The translations under genes were made by a program, and so were the position numbers. A DNA stretch of 64,000 bases from Pseudomonas putida (lineage in GTDB: Bacteria > Pseudomonadota > Gammaproteobacteria > Pseudomonadales > Pseudomonadaceae), in contig CP163498.1 in the NCBI GenBank assembly GCA_041071465.1, positions 4,110,001 to 4,174,000 of the forward strand, read 5' to 3'. Positions 18,600 to 26,488 of this stretch are shown here, piece by piece. Numbering within the stretch: position 1 is the first letter of the stretch; each line of letters begins with the position of its first letter. The notes beneath the pieces are model-generated. The model had not been told where the DNA came from, searched no databases, and saw only the letters and a list, made by a program, of their open reading frames with translations.

Positions 18600-18735
18600 G
18601 CGCGGTCCCTGTAGGAGCGGCCTTGTGTCGCGAAAGGGCCGCGAAGCAGCCCCAGATTTCAGCTTTGATGCATAAATTTCTGGGGCCGCCTTGCGGCCCT
18701 TTCGCGACACAAGGCCGCTCCTACAGGGACCGCGC
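18600..18735. repeat. Pair of inverted REP elements (perfect 43-bp arms)
   Basis: Positions 18600-18642 and 18693-18735 are perfect reverse complements over 43 bases, separated by a 50-bp spacer. Each arm contains the P. putida REP signature TGTAGGAGCGGCCTTGTGTC. The pair lies between fdsD and the convergent universal stress gene, the usual REP location, and could form a very stable hairpin that ends or protects both transcripts. Confidence 0.92.
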
Positions 18736-18752
18736 CAATCGTGGCAATTGCG

Positions 18753-19616
18753 TCAGCCGCGGGCCAGTTCGGCCTGGTGGGCGATGGCTTCTTCGCTCTT
18801 GAGCACCAGCACATCGCCCTCGAGCGCATCCAGCACCACCTCGGAAGTATTGCCAATCAACGCCCCGGAAATCCCCGTGCGGCACACCGTACCGATCACC
18901 GTCACAACCGCATCAAGCTCCTTCTCGGTATGCGGAATCAGCACATCCGCCGGCCCTTCGGCCACGTGTAGGCACGCTTCACTGATGCCGTACTCGGCCT
19001 GGAACGCCTTGCACGCTTCGCGGTAACGTTTTTCGATGGTATCGCTCAGTTGGTATGCCGGGTCCGAGGCCGACAGCATTGGCGACGGGTGGGCGCTGAT
19101 GACATGCAGCTCGCCCTTGGCCAGTTTGGCAATCTCGAAGCCATGGTCGATGATGCTGGCATGCAGGCGGCGGTGGTCCTCGTCCTGGTTGCCCACGTCC
19201 ACTGCAGCCAGAATCTTGCCCCCGGTCCACGGCCGTTCGCTCTTGACCATCAGCACAGCGCACGGGCACTGGCGCAGCAGCTTCCAGTCGCTGGGGGTGA
19301 GCAGGGCCTTCTTCAGCGGGTTGTCCGGGCGGTGTTCCTTGATCACCAACTCGCAGCCCTCGGCCTGCTGCACATAGATGATGGTGTCGTGCAGGTTGTC
19401 GCGCCAGGCCTCTTCGTGGGTGATGTTGTCGTACCCGTCATCATGCAACTGGCTGCTCAACAGGCTCAGTAGTGCACTGTGATCATGCCGTTTGTCGCAC
19501 ATCAGCAGGTGCAGGCGTGCGCCAGTGACGCCAGCGATCAGCTTGGCCCGGGTCAGCGCCCGGCTGTGGGCGTGCTCAGGGTCGAGGACGACGAGGATGC
19601 TGCGGACGGCTTGCAT
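18753..19616 (-). CDS. Tandem universal stress protein (UspA superfamily)
   Basis: This is a UspE-like protein of 287 residues with two Usp domains. The first begins QAVRSILVVLDPEHAHSRAL. The second starts near residue 135 (GGKILAAVDVGN) and contains the VVTVIGTVCRTGISGALIGNTSE segment, the G-2X-G-9X-G(S/T) nucleotide-binding pattern. The ATG at 19616 is chosen because an Anr-type promoter ends just upstream. Pseudomonas Usp proteins of this kind support survival under oxygen limitation. A perfect REP pair lies after the stop. Confidence 0.85.
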   Translation of the reverse strand: MQAVRSILVVLDPEHAHSRALTRAKLIAGVTGARLHLLMCDKRHDHSALLSLLSSQLHDDGYDNITHEEAWRDNLHDTIIYVQQAEGCELVIKEHRPDNPLKKALLTPSDWKLLRQCPCAVLMVKSERPWTGGKILAAVDVGNQDEDHRRLHASIIDHGFEIAKLAKGELHVISAHPSPMLSASDPAYQLSDTIEKRYREACKAFQAEYGISEACLHVAEGPADVLIPHTEKELDAVVTVIGTVCRTGISGALIGNTSEVVLDALEGDVLVLKSEEAIAHQAELARG

Positions 19617-19653
19617 GGGCGTGAACTCCCTCAAAGGTGGCGACCAATGCCTG

Positions 19654-19696
19654 ACTATAGTCGGCGCTTCCCCCGCTGGCGCTTGATATACGTCAA
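19654..19696 (-). promoter_or_regulatory. Anr-dependent (FNR-type) promoter of the universal stress gene
   Basis: TTGATATACGTCAA (19683-19696) matches the Anr/FNR consensus TTGAT-N4-RTCAA. On the minus strand the -10 element TATAGT (19654-19659) is centred 33 bases downstream, the spacing of a class II FNR-type promoter. Transcription would start about 30 bases before the usp ATG. Confidence 0.75.
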
Positions 19697-19768
19697 GCAT
19701 AGTCACTGGCGCCACCCGCCGCCGTCGGTATAATCGCCGCCTCTGCCTGTTCCTGTGGTTGCACGTTT

Positions 19769-20386
19769 ATGTCCCTGATCCCCGAAATCGACGCTTTTCT
19801 TGGTTGCCCGACGCCAGATGCCTGGATCGAAGCGGCGCTCGCCGACCAGGAAACCCTGCTGATCGACCACAAGAACTGCGAGTTCAAGGCCGCCAGCACG
19901 GCCTTGAGCCTGATGGCCAAATACAACACGCACCTTGATCTGATCAACATGATGTCGCGCCTGGCCCGCGAGGAGCTGGTGCACCATGAGCAGGTGCTGC
20001 GCCTGATGAAGCGCCGTGGTGTGCCGCTGCGCCCTGTGTCGGCGGGGCGCTATGCGTCGGGGCTGCGCCGCCTGGTGCGTGCCCACGAGCCAGTGAAACT
20101 GGTGGATACGCTGGTGGTGGGGGCGTTCATCGAGGCGCGCAGCTGTGAGCGCTTCGCTGCGCTGGTGCCGCACCTGGATGAAGAACTGGGCCGCTTCTAC
20201 CACGGTTTGTTGAAAAGTGAAGCGCGCCACTACCAGGGCTACCTGAAACTGGCGCACAACTACGGCGATGAGGCGGACATCGCCCGCCGCGTGGAACTGG
20301 TGCGCGCTGCGGAAATGGAACTGATCCAGTCACCGGACCAGGAACTGCGCTTCCACAGCGGTATACCGCAGGCACTAGCCGCCTGA
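19769..20386 (+). CDS. miaE: tRNA 2-methylthio-N6-isopentenyladenosine-37 hydroxylase
   Basis: MiaE hydroxylates the isopentenyl group of ms2i6A at position 37 in tRNA, using a non-haem diiron centre and O2. The 205-residue product has the ferritin-like iron-ligand motifs EFKAAS, REELVHHEQVL, GAFIEARSCERF and SEARHYQGYL. Length and start (MSLIPEIDAFLGCPTP) match the family. It diverges from the Anr-promoted usp gene. Confidence 0.93.
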   Translation: MSLIPEIDAFLGCPTPDAWIEAALADQETLLIDHKNCEFKAASTALSLMAKYNTHLDLINMMSRLAREELVHHEQVLRLMKRRGVPLRPVSAGRYASGLRRLVRAHEPVKLVDTLVVGAFIEARSCERFAALVPHLDEELGRFYHGLLKSEARHYQGYLKLAHNYGDEADIARRVELVRAAEMELIQSPDQELRFHSGIPQALAA

Positions 20387-20408
20387 GTCGCAGCAGGCGG
20401 CCCTGGGT

Positions 20409-20729
20409 TCAGTCGCGCCGGCCCAGCAACAGGCCGATCACCAGGCCGAGGCCGGCGGAAATGGCCACGGTCTGCCAGGGGTGGCCGCCAATATAATCCT
20501 GAGTGGCGTCCACCACCGGTTGCGCCTTGTCCCGCACATTGCCTGCGGCCTGGCGCGCCTGTTTCAGTTTGAGGCTGACCTGCGCCCGCAGGGATTCTGC
20601 TTCTTCGCCCACCAGGGCGGCACTGTCGTTCAGCAGTTTTTCCGATTCTTCGATCAGCGATTGCAGTTCGCTGAATACCTGGTCCTTGATCTGATCGCTG
20701 TCCGCCAGCGTGGCGTTTTTCCGGGCCAT
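20409..20729 (-). CDS. DUF883 (ElaB/YqjD-type) C-tail-anchored membrane protein
   Basis: This is a small helical protein of 106 residues. Its cytoplasmic amphipathic region (about residues 1-80, rich in Lys, Glu, Gln and Ala) is followed by a glycine-rich C-terminal membrane anchor (ISAGLGLVIGLLLGRRD). E. coli relatives ElaB and YqjD bind ribosomes at the inner membrane in stationary phase. The start MARKNATLADSDQ is chosen because a GAGGA site lies before it; an upstream start 33 bases earlier is possible. Confidence 0.8.
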   Translation of the reverse strand: MARKNATLADSDQIKDQVFSELQSLIEESEKLLNDSAALVGEEAESLRAQVSLKLKQARQAAGNVRDKAQPVVDATQDYIGGHPWQTVAISAGLGLVIGLLLGRRD

Positions 20730-20857
20730 GAACTCGTCCTCGTCGATGGGGGGTGTGAACAATGGATACCGCCACGTCGGGAAAGTTGCGGCGGCTTTCC
20801 GATGTTGCGTTGCCTGGGTGTAAGATAGCGGCCATTTTCAAACCTGCAGGTACCTTC

Positions 20858-21121
20858 ATGAGTTTCAATCTGGCCAACATGAGCTTCGAGGAACGGGCGC
20901 AGATCGAGGCAGAGAAGGCTCGGCTGTTCGAGATGTGGCAGAACAACCTGGGCAAGGCCAAGGGCGATGCGGCCCGGCTGATTGCCGAAAAGCCACGGCG
21001 CAAGGGCAAGTGGGCCGAGTGGGTACGCGCCGAACTGGACGCCATGACGCCGCCCGAGTACGCCAGCATGGTGCGCAGCGAAGTCAACAAGCTGATGGCC
21101 GCGGCCAGCGCCAACCGCTGA
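20858..21121 (+). CDS. Small conserved protein of unknown function
   Basis: The 87-residue product is charged and mostly helical. It starts MSFNLANMSFEERAQIEAEK and ends with the block WAEWVRAELDAMTPPEYASM followed by VRSEVNKLM. The same block occurs in the 70-residue product at 61822-62034, so the two are distant paralogues. No signal or membrane segment is seen. It diverges from the DUF883 gene. Function unknown. Confidence 0.75.
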   Translation: MSFNLANMSFEERAQIEAEKARLFEMWQNNLGKAKGDAARLIAEKPRRKGKWAEWVRAELDAMTPPEYASMVRSEVNKLMAAASANR

Positions 21122-21139
21122 GCACACCCCACCGGGCGT

Positions 21140-21621
21140 TTACCAGTAAGCGCCCTTGGGCAGGTCCAGCTTGCCCTCGTCGGTAAAGCGCACGGTGCCC
21201 AGCGGCCCGCCGGCCAGCTTGCCGCGCAGCGTGTAGGGCAAACCCTGCAGCGACTCTACCTTGCCCAGCCCATAGGCCTGGCGCAGGAAGGAAAACGCCG
21301 TGATGCTGACGGGCACCACGATTACCGCTTCGTCATATCGGCCAATATGGCCCTGCTGGTCGCTGACCCGGCCGCTAGCGGCTGGCCGTTGACTTCCAGG
21401 TTGATGGCGACACCGTTGTAATCGATCGGCGCCTCGTTGGGGTTCTGTACCCGCATTTTCACCGCCATGCGCAGCTCCAGCTCCTGGCCGGGCAGTGGCT
21501 CGATGCCGATCACGCTGATGTTGACCGGGTCGCGTGGCTGGAACAGGGCGCAGGCTCCTAGGCCATACGCCATCAGCAGGACGAGAAACAGGCGGATACA
21601 GTGGTGCAGGCGGGCAGTCAT
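21140..21621 (-). CDS. LEA-type-2 (WHy domain) lipoprotein, single-base frameshift
   Basis: This is a lipoprotein with signal MTARLHHCIRLFLVLLMAYG and lipobox GLGAC, followed by a LEA14/WHy beta-sandwich domain (VNISVIGIEPLPGQELELRM, VQNPNEAPIDYNGVA). As read the frame ends at 21322. In the next frame the domain continues VSDQQGHIGRYDEAVIVVP and runs to KLDLPKGAYW with a stop at 21140. One extra C at 21367-21369 (+ strand) restores 160 residues, a normal length. Such proteins are thought to help during water or envelope stress. Confidence 0.85.
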
Positions 21622-21699
21622 TGAGGGCGACCTTGCCAAAGTGAGCGAACGGTCAGTGTGGCAAATGCGCGTCGGCGTTGAAAGTATCCTCGCAGATGA

Positions 21700-21718
21700 A
21701 AGATACTGTTTCTCATTA
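21700..21718 (+). promoter_or_regulatory. Fur box upstream of iutY
   Basis: AAGATACTGTTTCTCATTA resembles the Pseudomonas Fur box, with the right half TTCTCATT intact. It ends 38 bases before the iutY start, fitting iron repression of this signalling gene. The region just before iutA (22986-22996) contains only a similar half site. Confidence 0.6.
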
Positions 21719-21756
21719 ACGTCCGATAACTCATCTTACTGGCAGTTTCCAAACCC

Positions 21757-22881
21757 ATGCTGACGTCACCCGTGTCGGGCCTGCTGGCGACTTTCCAGGA
21801 GCACTACGACGACCTGTTGCAGTTCCTGACCCGGCGCATGAGCGACCGCCAGCGCGCCGCCGACGTGGCGCAGGAAACCTATCTGAAACTGGTGAACATC
21901 GACGAGCAGGCGGTGCCGGTGTTGCATGCGCGCAGTTTCATCTTTCGCGTGGCCGGCAACCTGGCAATCGATGCCTTGCGCCGCGAGAAGCGCATCGCCG
22001 CCAGCCACGACGACAGTGACGGCGCCTGTGAGGTGGCCTGCCCGGCACCGGCGCCCGAGGCGGCATTGCTGGCCCGCGAGCGCCTGCGGATTCTTGACCA
22101 GGCGCTGTTGCAACTGCCCGACAACGCCCGCCGGGCGCTGTTGCTCAACCGCGTCGAAGGCCTGACCCAGAAGCAGATCGCTCAACGCCTGGGCGTTTCC
22201 GAGAGCATGGTGGCGAAGTACATCGGCCAGGCGCTGCGCCATTGCCGCGGTTGGCTTAAGCAGGCGGGTGTGGCGGCGTCCGTGGTGGTGCTGGTCGCCG
22301 CCGTGGCGGGTTGGCGGCAGGCGCCGATGCTGCTGGCGGATTACCACACTGCTGTCGGCGAGCGGCAGATCATTACGTTGGCTGATGGCACGCGGGTGAC
22401 GCTGAACAGCGCCAGTGCCATGAGCGTCGTTTTCAGTGAGCATGAGCGGCGTGTGGTGCTTGATGCCGGTGAAGCATTGTTCGAGACCGCTGCTGATTCA
22501 CGGCCGTTTGTGGTCGATACCGCCGGTGAGCGGGTGCAGGGCACTGCCGCGACCTTCAGCGTGCGCCGCGATGGCCACGTGGTGTTGGCGCACGGTGAGG
22601 CCAAGGTAGGTCAACGCGAACTGGCGGTAGCGGCCGATGCCGGCATGCAAATGGCCTGGCAGCGCGGCAAGCTGATCTTCAACGGCAAGCCGCTGGGGCA
22701 GGTACTGGAGGAGCTTGAGCGATACCGCCATGGGCGCATTGTGCTGTCCGACAGCAAGCTGGCAGCGATGGAGGTGAGCGGGGTATTTGATCTGGATGAG
22801 CCTGAGGCCCTGTTGCGGACGCTTGAGCAGCGATATGGCCTGAAGGTTACCTACCTGCCGTGGTTGGCCGTGGTGTATTGA
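21757..22881 (+). CDS. iutY: Hybrid ECF sigma / anti-sigma factor IutY
   Basis: This is a single 374-residue protein joining an ECF sigma factor to a FecR-type anti-sigma factor. Sigma region 2 is about residues 10-78 (FQEHYDDLLQFL, DVAQETYLKL) and region 4 about residues 108-165 (LLLNRVEGLTQKQIAQRLG). One transmembrane helix (about 171-187) leads to a periplasmic FecR domain. The self-cleavage motif is visible as VQGTAATFSV, with G262-T263. The usual cytoplasmic N-terminal FecR domain is absent. In P. putida this hybrid is known as IutY and pairs with the aerobactin receptor gene downstream. A Fur box lies upstream. Confidence 0.9.
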   Translation: MLTSPVSGLLATFQEHYDDLLQFLTRRMSDRQRAADVAQETYLKLVNIDEQAVPVLHARSFIFRVAGNLAIDALRREKRIAASHDDSDGACEVACPAPAPEAALLARERLRILDQALLQLPDNARRALLLNRVEGLTQKQIAQRLGVSESMVAKYIGQALRHCRGWLKQAGVAASVVVLVAAVAGWRQAPMLLADYHTAVGERQIITLADGTRVTLNSASAMSVVFSEHERRVVLDAGEALFETAADSRPFVVDTAGERVQGTAATFSVRRDGHVVLAHGEAKVGQRELAVAADAGMQMAWQRGKLIFNGKPLGQVLEELERYRHGRIVLSDSKLAAMEVSGVFDLDEPEALLRTLEQRYGLKVTYLPWLAVVY

Positions 22882-23019
22882 TCGGCCTGCAGCGACCTCG
22901 TCGCACTACAGAAATAAAAATATTTTCCATTTGGCACTGCAAGTTCGTGCAAGCCAGATCGTCGTAGTGGGACTGATCAGCAACCCATTCTCATTTACGA
23001 CTTGTCAGGAAGCTCATAC

Positions 23020-25455
23020 GTGCCTCTGATGCTCAAGCCCTTGCACCGCCGTCGCGGTTCTCTTCACCACGCCCTGATGTCCTGCAGTGCCCTGGCCATG
23101 CTGGTCGGTCCGCTGCATGTGTGGGCCGCGACGACCACCGAACAGACCCAGATGCAGGCTCGCCAGGTTCAGCTCGACGTGCCAGCCCAACCGTTGGGCC
23201 AGGCCCTGACCACTTTCGCCGATCAGGCTGGCCTGCACCTGTTGTTCACCACTGGTGATGTCGCAGATCAGGCCAGCCCGGCGTTGCAGGGCAGCTACAG
23301 TGTCGAGCAGGCCCTGCAGCAGCTGCTGGCCGGCAGCGGCATGAGTTGGCAGTTCAGCGATGCCCGTACGGTCACCCTGCGTAAAACCGAGGCCGCGCCG
23401 CAGGCGGTCAACCTCAAGCCGATCGAAGTCAGCGTGGCCTCGCGCACCAGCACCGCAATCAGCGAAATCCCCGGCACCGTCTGGGTGGTCGAGCAGCAGC
23501 AGTTGCGCGAGCAGATCGACAGCGGTGTCAGCCTGAAGGAAGCCATCGGCAAGCTGGTGCCGGGCCTCGACCTGGCGCCGGAAGGGCGCACCAACTACGG
23601 CCAGAACATGCGCGGGCGCAACGTGCTGGTGATGATCGACGGGGTCAGCCAGAACAGCTCGCGCGGCCTGTCGCGCCAGTTCGACAGCATTTCGCCGTTC
23701 AACGTCGAGCGCGTCGAAGTGTTGTCGGGTGCCAGCGCCATCTACGGCGGTGGCGCCACCGGCGGCATCATCAACATCGTGACCAAGAAGGGCGAGCCCG
23801 GCCCGGCGCGGTTCGAGACCCAGCTGGGCGCCAGCAGCGGCTTCAACAACAGCGACGACCTGGCCACTCGCTTCGCCCAGTCGATCAGCGGCGGCAACGA
23901 GCGGGTCAATGCCCGGCTGGGTATCTCCGGTGAGCAGAACGAAGCCTTTTACGATGGTGCAGGCGACCAGATCTTCATCGACAACACCCAGACCGACCTG
24001 CAGTACAACCGCACCATCGATGTGCTCGGTACCTTGGGCCTGCAGTTGAACGACCAGCAGAGCCTCGACCTGTTGGCCCAGTACTACGACTCGGGCAACC
24101 ACGGCAGCACGGGTATCTACTTCCCCAACCTCAACTACAACGCGCCGTCAGACCTGGAAGACGCCGAGCTGCGCAGCGGTTATTCGTCGGACCTGGAGCC
24201 GCGTACCCGACGCTTGTTGCTGAACGCCAATTACCACCACAACGACGTGCTGGGCCAGGATTTCTACCTGCAAGCCTCGTACCGCAAGGAAGACGACAAC
24301 TTCTACCCGTTCCCGTACTACAACCGTGCCACGCCCACCGGTTCGCGCGGGGTGTACTTTGCTGCCTCGCAGCAGAACTTCGAGGTCACCAGCCTCAAGG
24401 GGCTGTTCGCCAAGCAATGGGACACGCTGAAGCTGACCTACGGCGTCGACCTGGACCGCGAGCGGTTCAACGCCGAGCAGACCACCTTCAATGCCCTGAC
24501 TTCGTCCGAGTCGGGCGGCCTGGAGATGGAAAAGGACAGCAAGGCGGCGCGTTACCCCAGCTATCGGGTCGATGGTGTGTCGGTGTATGCCCAGCTGGAC
24601 TGGCACGCCACCGACAACCTGACGTTCTCGGGCGGCGCTCGTCGCCAGCAGATGGACGTGGATGTCAGCGACTTCAAGGGCGTACCGGGCGGCAGCAACG
24701 ACTACCAGGTGAACCTGTTCAACGTCGGTGCCATCTACGATTTCAAGAACGGCCACCAGGTGTGGACCAACTATGGCGAAGGCTTCGACCTGCCGGACCC
24801 AGCCAAGTACTACGGCAAGCCGAGCCTGAGCGTGGCCGACAACCCGCTGGCTGGCATCAAGAGCCGCCAGGTGGAGCTGGGCTGGCGCTATGCCGACCTG
24901 GGCTGGGATGCCCAGGCAGCGCTGTACTACATCTGGTCGGACAAGATCATCAACGTCGATTCGCAAACGCTGACCATCAACGTGGAAGAGCAGAAGAGCC
25001 GCGACTTTGGCTTTGAAGGTGCGCTGACCCGGCACTTCCAGGCCGGTTGGGAAACCGGCGGCACCTTGCACCTGACCCGCTCCGAAGAAGAGGCTGCAGA
25101 CGGTGGCTGGATCAAGCGTGATGCCCGCTATGCTTCGCTGTCCAAGGCCACCGCGTTCGTCGGCTGGAAGGGCGATGGCCGCAGCGCGCGGTTGCAGGCC
25201 AACCATGCTTTCAGCCTGAAGGACGATGCCGACCACGAGATCGACGGCTACACCACCTTCGACTTGCTTGGCAGCCAGGACACCGGTTTCGGTACCTTCA
25301 GTGCCGGCATCCAGAACCTGCTGGACAAGCAGTACAGCACGGTCTGGGGGCAGCGTGCGACGCTCTTCTATTCACCGACCTACGGGCCAGCGTACCTGTA
25401 TGACTACCAAGGGCGTGGGCGCACCTACACGCTGACCTGGAGCATGGCTTACTGA
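23020..25455 (+). CDS. iutA: TonB-dependent signalling receptor for aerobactin-type siderophore
   Basis: This is a FecA-type transducer of 811 residues. After a signal peptide comes an STN signalling domain (about residues 50-120, with VQLDVPAQPLGQALTTFADQ). Next are a plug domain (NVLVMIDGVSQNSSRG, VEVLSGASAIYGGGATGGII) and a beta-barrel ending in SMAY. The GTG at 23020 is chosen for its AGGAAG site seven bases upstream; an ATG at 23029 is the alternative. Located directly after iutY, it should both import the ferric siderophore and signal to IutY through the STN domain. Aerobactin as ligand follows from the known IutY/IutA pair. Confidence 0.88.
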   Translation: MPLMLKPLHRRRGSLHHALMSCSALAMLVGPLHVWAATTTEQTQMQARQVQLDVPAQPLGQALTTFADQAGLHLLFTTGDVADQASPALQGSYSVEQALQQLLAGSGMSWQFSDARTVTLRKTEAAPQAVNLKPIEVSVASRTSTAISEIPGTVWVVEQQQLREQIDSGVSLKEAIGKLVPGLDLAPEGRTNYGQNMRGRNVLVMIDGVSQNSSRGLSRQFDSISPFNVERVEVLSGASAIYGGGATGGIINIVTKKGEPGPARFETQLGASSGFNNSDDLATRFAQSISGGNERVNARLGISGEQNEAFYDGAGDQIFIDNTQTDLQYNRTIDVLGTLGLQLNDQQSLDLLAQYYDSGNHGSTGIYFPNLNYNAPSDLEDAELRSGYSSDLEPRTRRLLLNANYHHNDVLGQDFYLQASYRKEDDNFYPFPYYNRATPTGSRGVYFAASQQNFEVTSLKGLFAKQWDTLKLTYGVDLDRERFNAEQTTFNALTSSESGGLEMEKDSKAARYPSYRVDGVSVYAQLDWHATDNLTFSGGARRQQMDVDVSDFKGVPGGSNDYQVNLFNVGAIYDFKNGHQVWTNYGEGFDLPDPAKYYGKPSLSVADNPLAGIKSRQVELGWRYADLGWDAQAALYYIWSDKIINVDSQTLTINVEEQKSRDFGFEGALTRHFQAGWETGGTLHLTRSEEEAADGGWIKRDARYASLSKATAFVGWKGDGRSARLQANHAFSLKDDADHEIDGYTTFDLLGSQDTGFGTFSAGIQNLLDKQYSTVWGQRATLFYSPTYGPAYLYDYQGRGRTYTLTWSMAY

Positions 25456-25495
25456 GTGTTGCAGCCTGAACTGGCCTCTGTGGGCGCGGGCCGGT

Positions 25496-26386
25496 TCAGG
25501 CAAATGCTGCCAGCAAGTCCTGCGCAAACGCCTGCTGTGCTTCACCAACCCCCTGTGCCCGGTGCCGGGCCAGGGTAAACGGCACCACGAAATCCAGCCC
25601 TGGGTCCAGCGCCCACAATAACCCCTCGGCCTCCCAGTCCTGCGCGCAGTGGCATGGCAGGTAGCCGATATGCCGCCCCGACAGAATGAACGTCAGCACG
25701 CTCTCGATCTGCTCCGCCACCGCCATGCTGCGCTGGCTCTGGAACGGCTCACCGCCTTTGAGAAAACGGTACGGATGGCGCACCTGGTCCATGTCCAGCA
25801 GCCGCTCAAGCCCAACCCCCGACTCGCCGAACAGCACATGCCCTTTGCCGCAATACAGCCGTTGCCTCTCCTCGAACAATGGCTGGTAATCAAAGGCCGC
25901 CTGGTTGCCGGAAAAGTAGCTGATGGCACAGTCCAGCCGCTGCTCCAGCAACAACCGCTCAAGCTCCGCTGGCGGTGCACTGATCAGCTCCAATTGCACC
26001 GATTCCTCTCGCTTGCGAAACGCCGCAATGGCCGCCGCCAGCTTCAGGCTGACTGCCTTGTCCTGGTTTTCCGCCAGACCGATGCGCACGTTGCCCAGCA
26101 ACCGCCCAGCAACGCCGTTGGCCTGCTGGCGGAACTGCTCGATGTTCAGCAGCAGGCCACGCGCCGCCTCCAATAACAATTCACCTTTGTCCGTCAGGCG
26201 AAAACCACCCTTGCCACGGCTGCACAGACGGTAACCCAGGCGAGCCTCCAGCTGTGCCATGCGCTGGCTTATGGTGGGCTGGCTCAGGCCCAGCACGCCT
26301 TGCGCGGCGCTGAAGCCACCGGCCTGGACTACAGTGACGAACAGCCGCAGCAGGTGCAGATCGGGGTCGTGCAATTGTCCGAGCAT
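25496..26386 (-). CDS. LysR-family transcriptional regulator
   Basis: This LysR regulator has 296 residues, with an N-terminal winged helix (LHLLRLFVTVVQAGGFSAAQ, LSQPTISQRMAQLEARLG) and a periplasmic-binding-like effector domain. The start MLGQLHDPDL at 26386 gives the normal family length. It diverges from the polyamine-type binding protein gene over about 100 bp, so it probably controls that gene and the agmatinase. The effector is unknown; agmatine, guanidinobutyrate or putrescine would fit. Confidence 0.87.
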   Translation of the reverse strand: MLGQLHDPDLHLLRLFVTVVQAGGFSAAQGVLGLSQPTISQRMAQLEARLGYRLCSRGKGGFRLTDKGELLLEAARGLLLNIEQFRQQANGVAGRLLGNVRIGLAENQDKAVSLKLAAAIAAFRKREESVQLELISAPPAELERLLLEQRLDCAISYFSGNQAAFDYQPLFEERQRLYCGKGHVLFGESGVGLERLLDMDQVRHPYRFLKGGEPFQSQRSMAVAEQIESVLTFILSGRHIGYLPCHCAQDWEAEGLLWALDPGLDFVVPFTLARHRAQGVGEAQQAFAQDLLAAFA

Positions 26387-26488
26387 TACATTGGTCCTGG
26401 TGAATGTCAGCTTTGCAAACTTGCCATTTCTGCAATGTAACCCGGCTGGCATGCTCGCGGCATCCACCCATTAGCCGAGGTGTCCGCC

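Noticed and set aside
21757..22881. Possible artefactual fusion of separate fecI and fecR genes by an indel
   Set aside because: The cytoplasmic FecR region is absent altogether and the hybrid architecture matches the known IutY protein, so a simple indel does not explain it.
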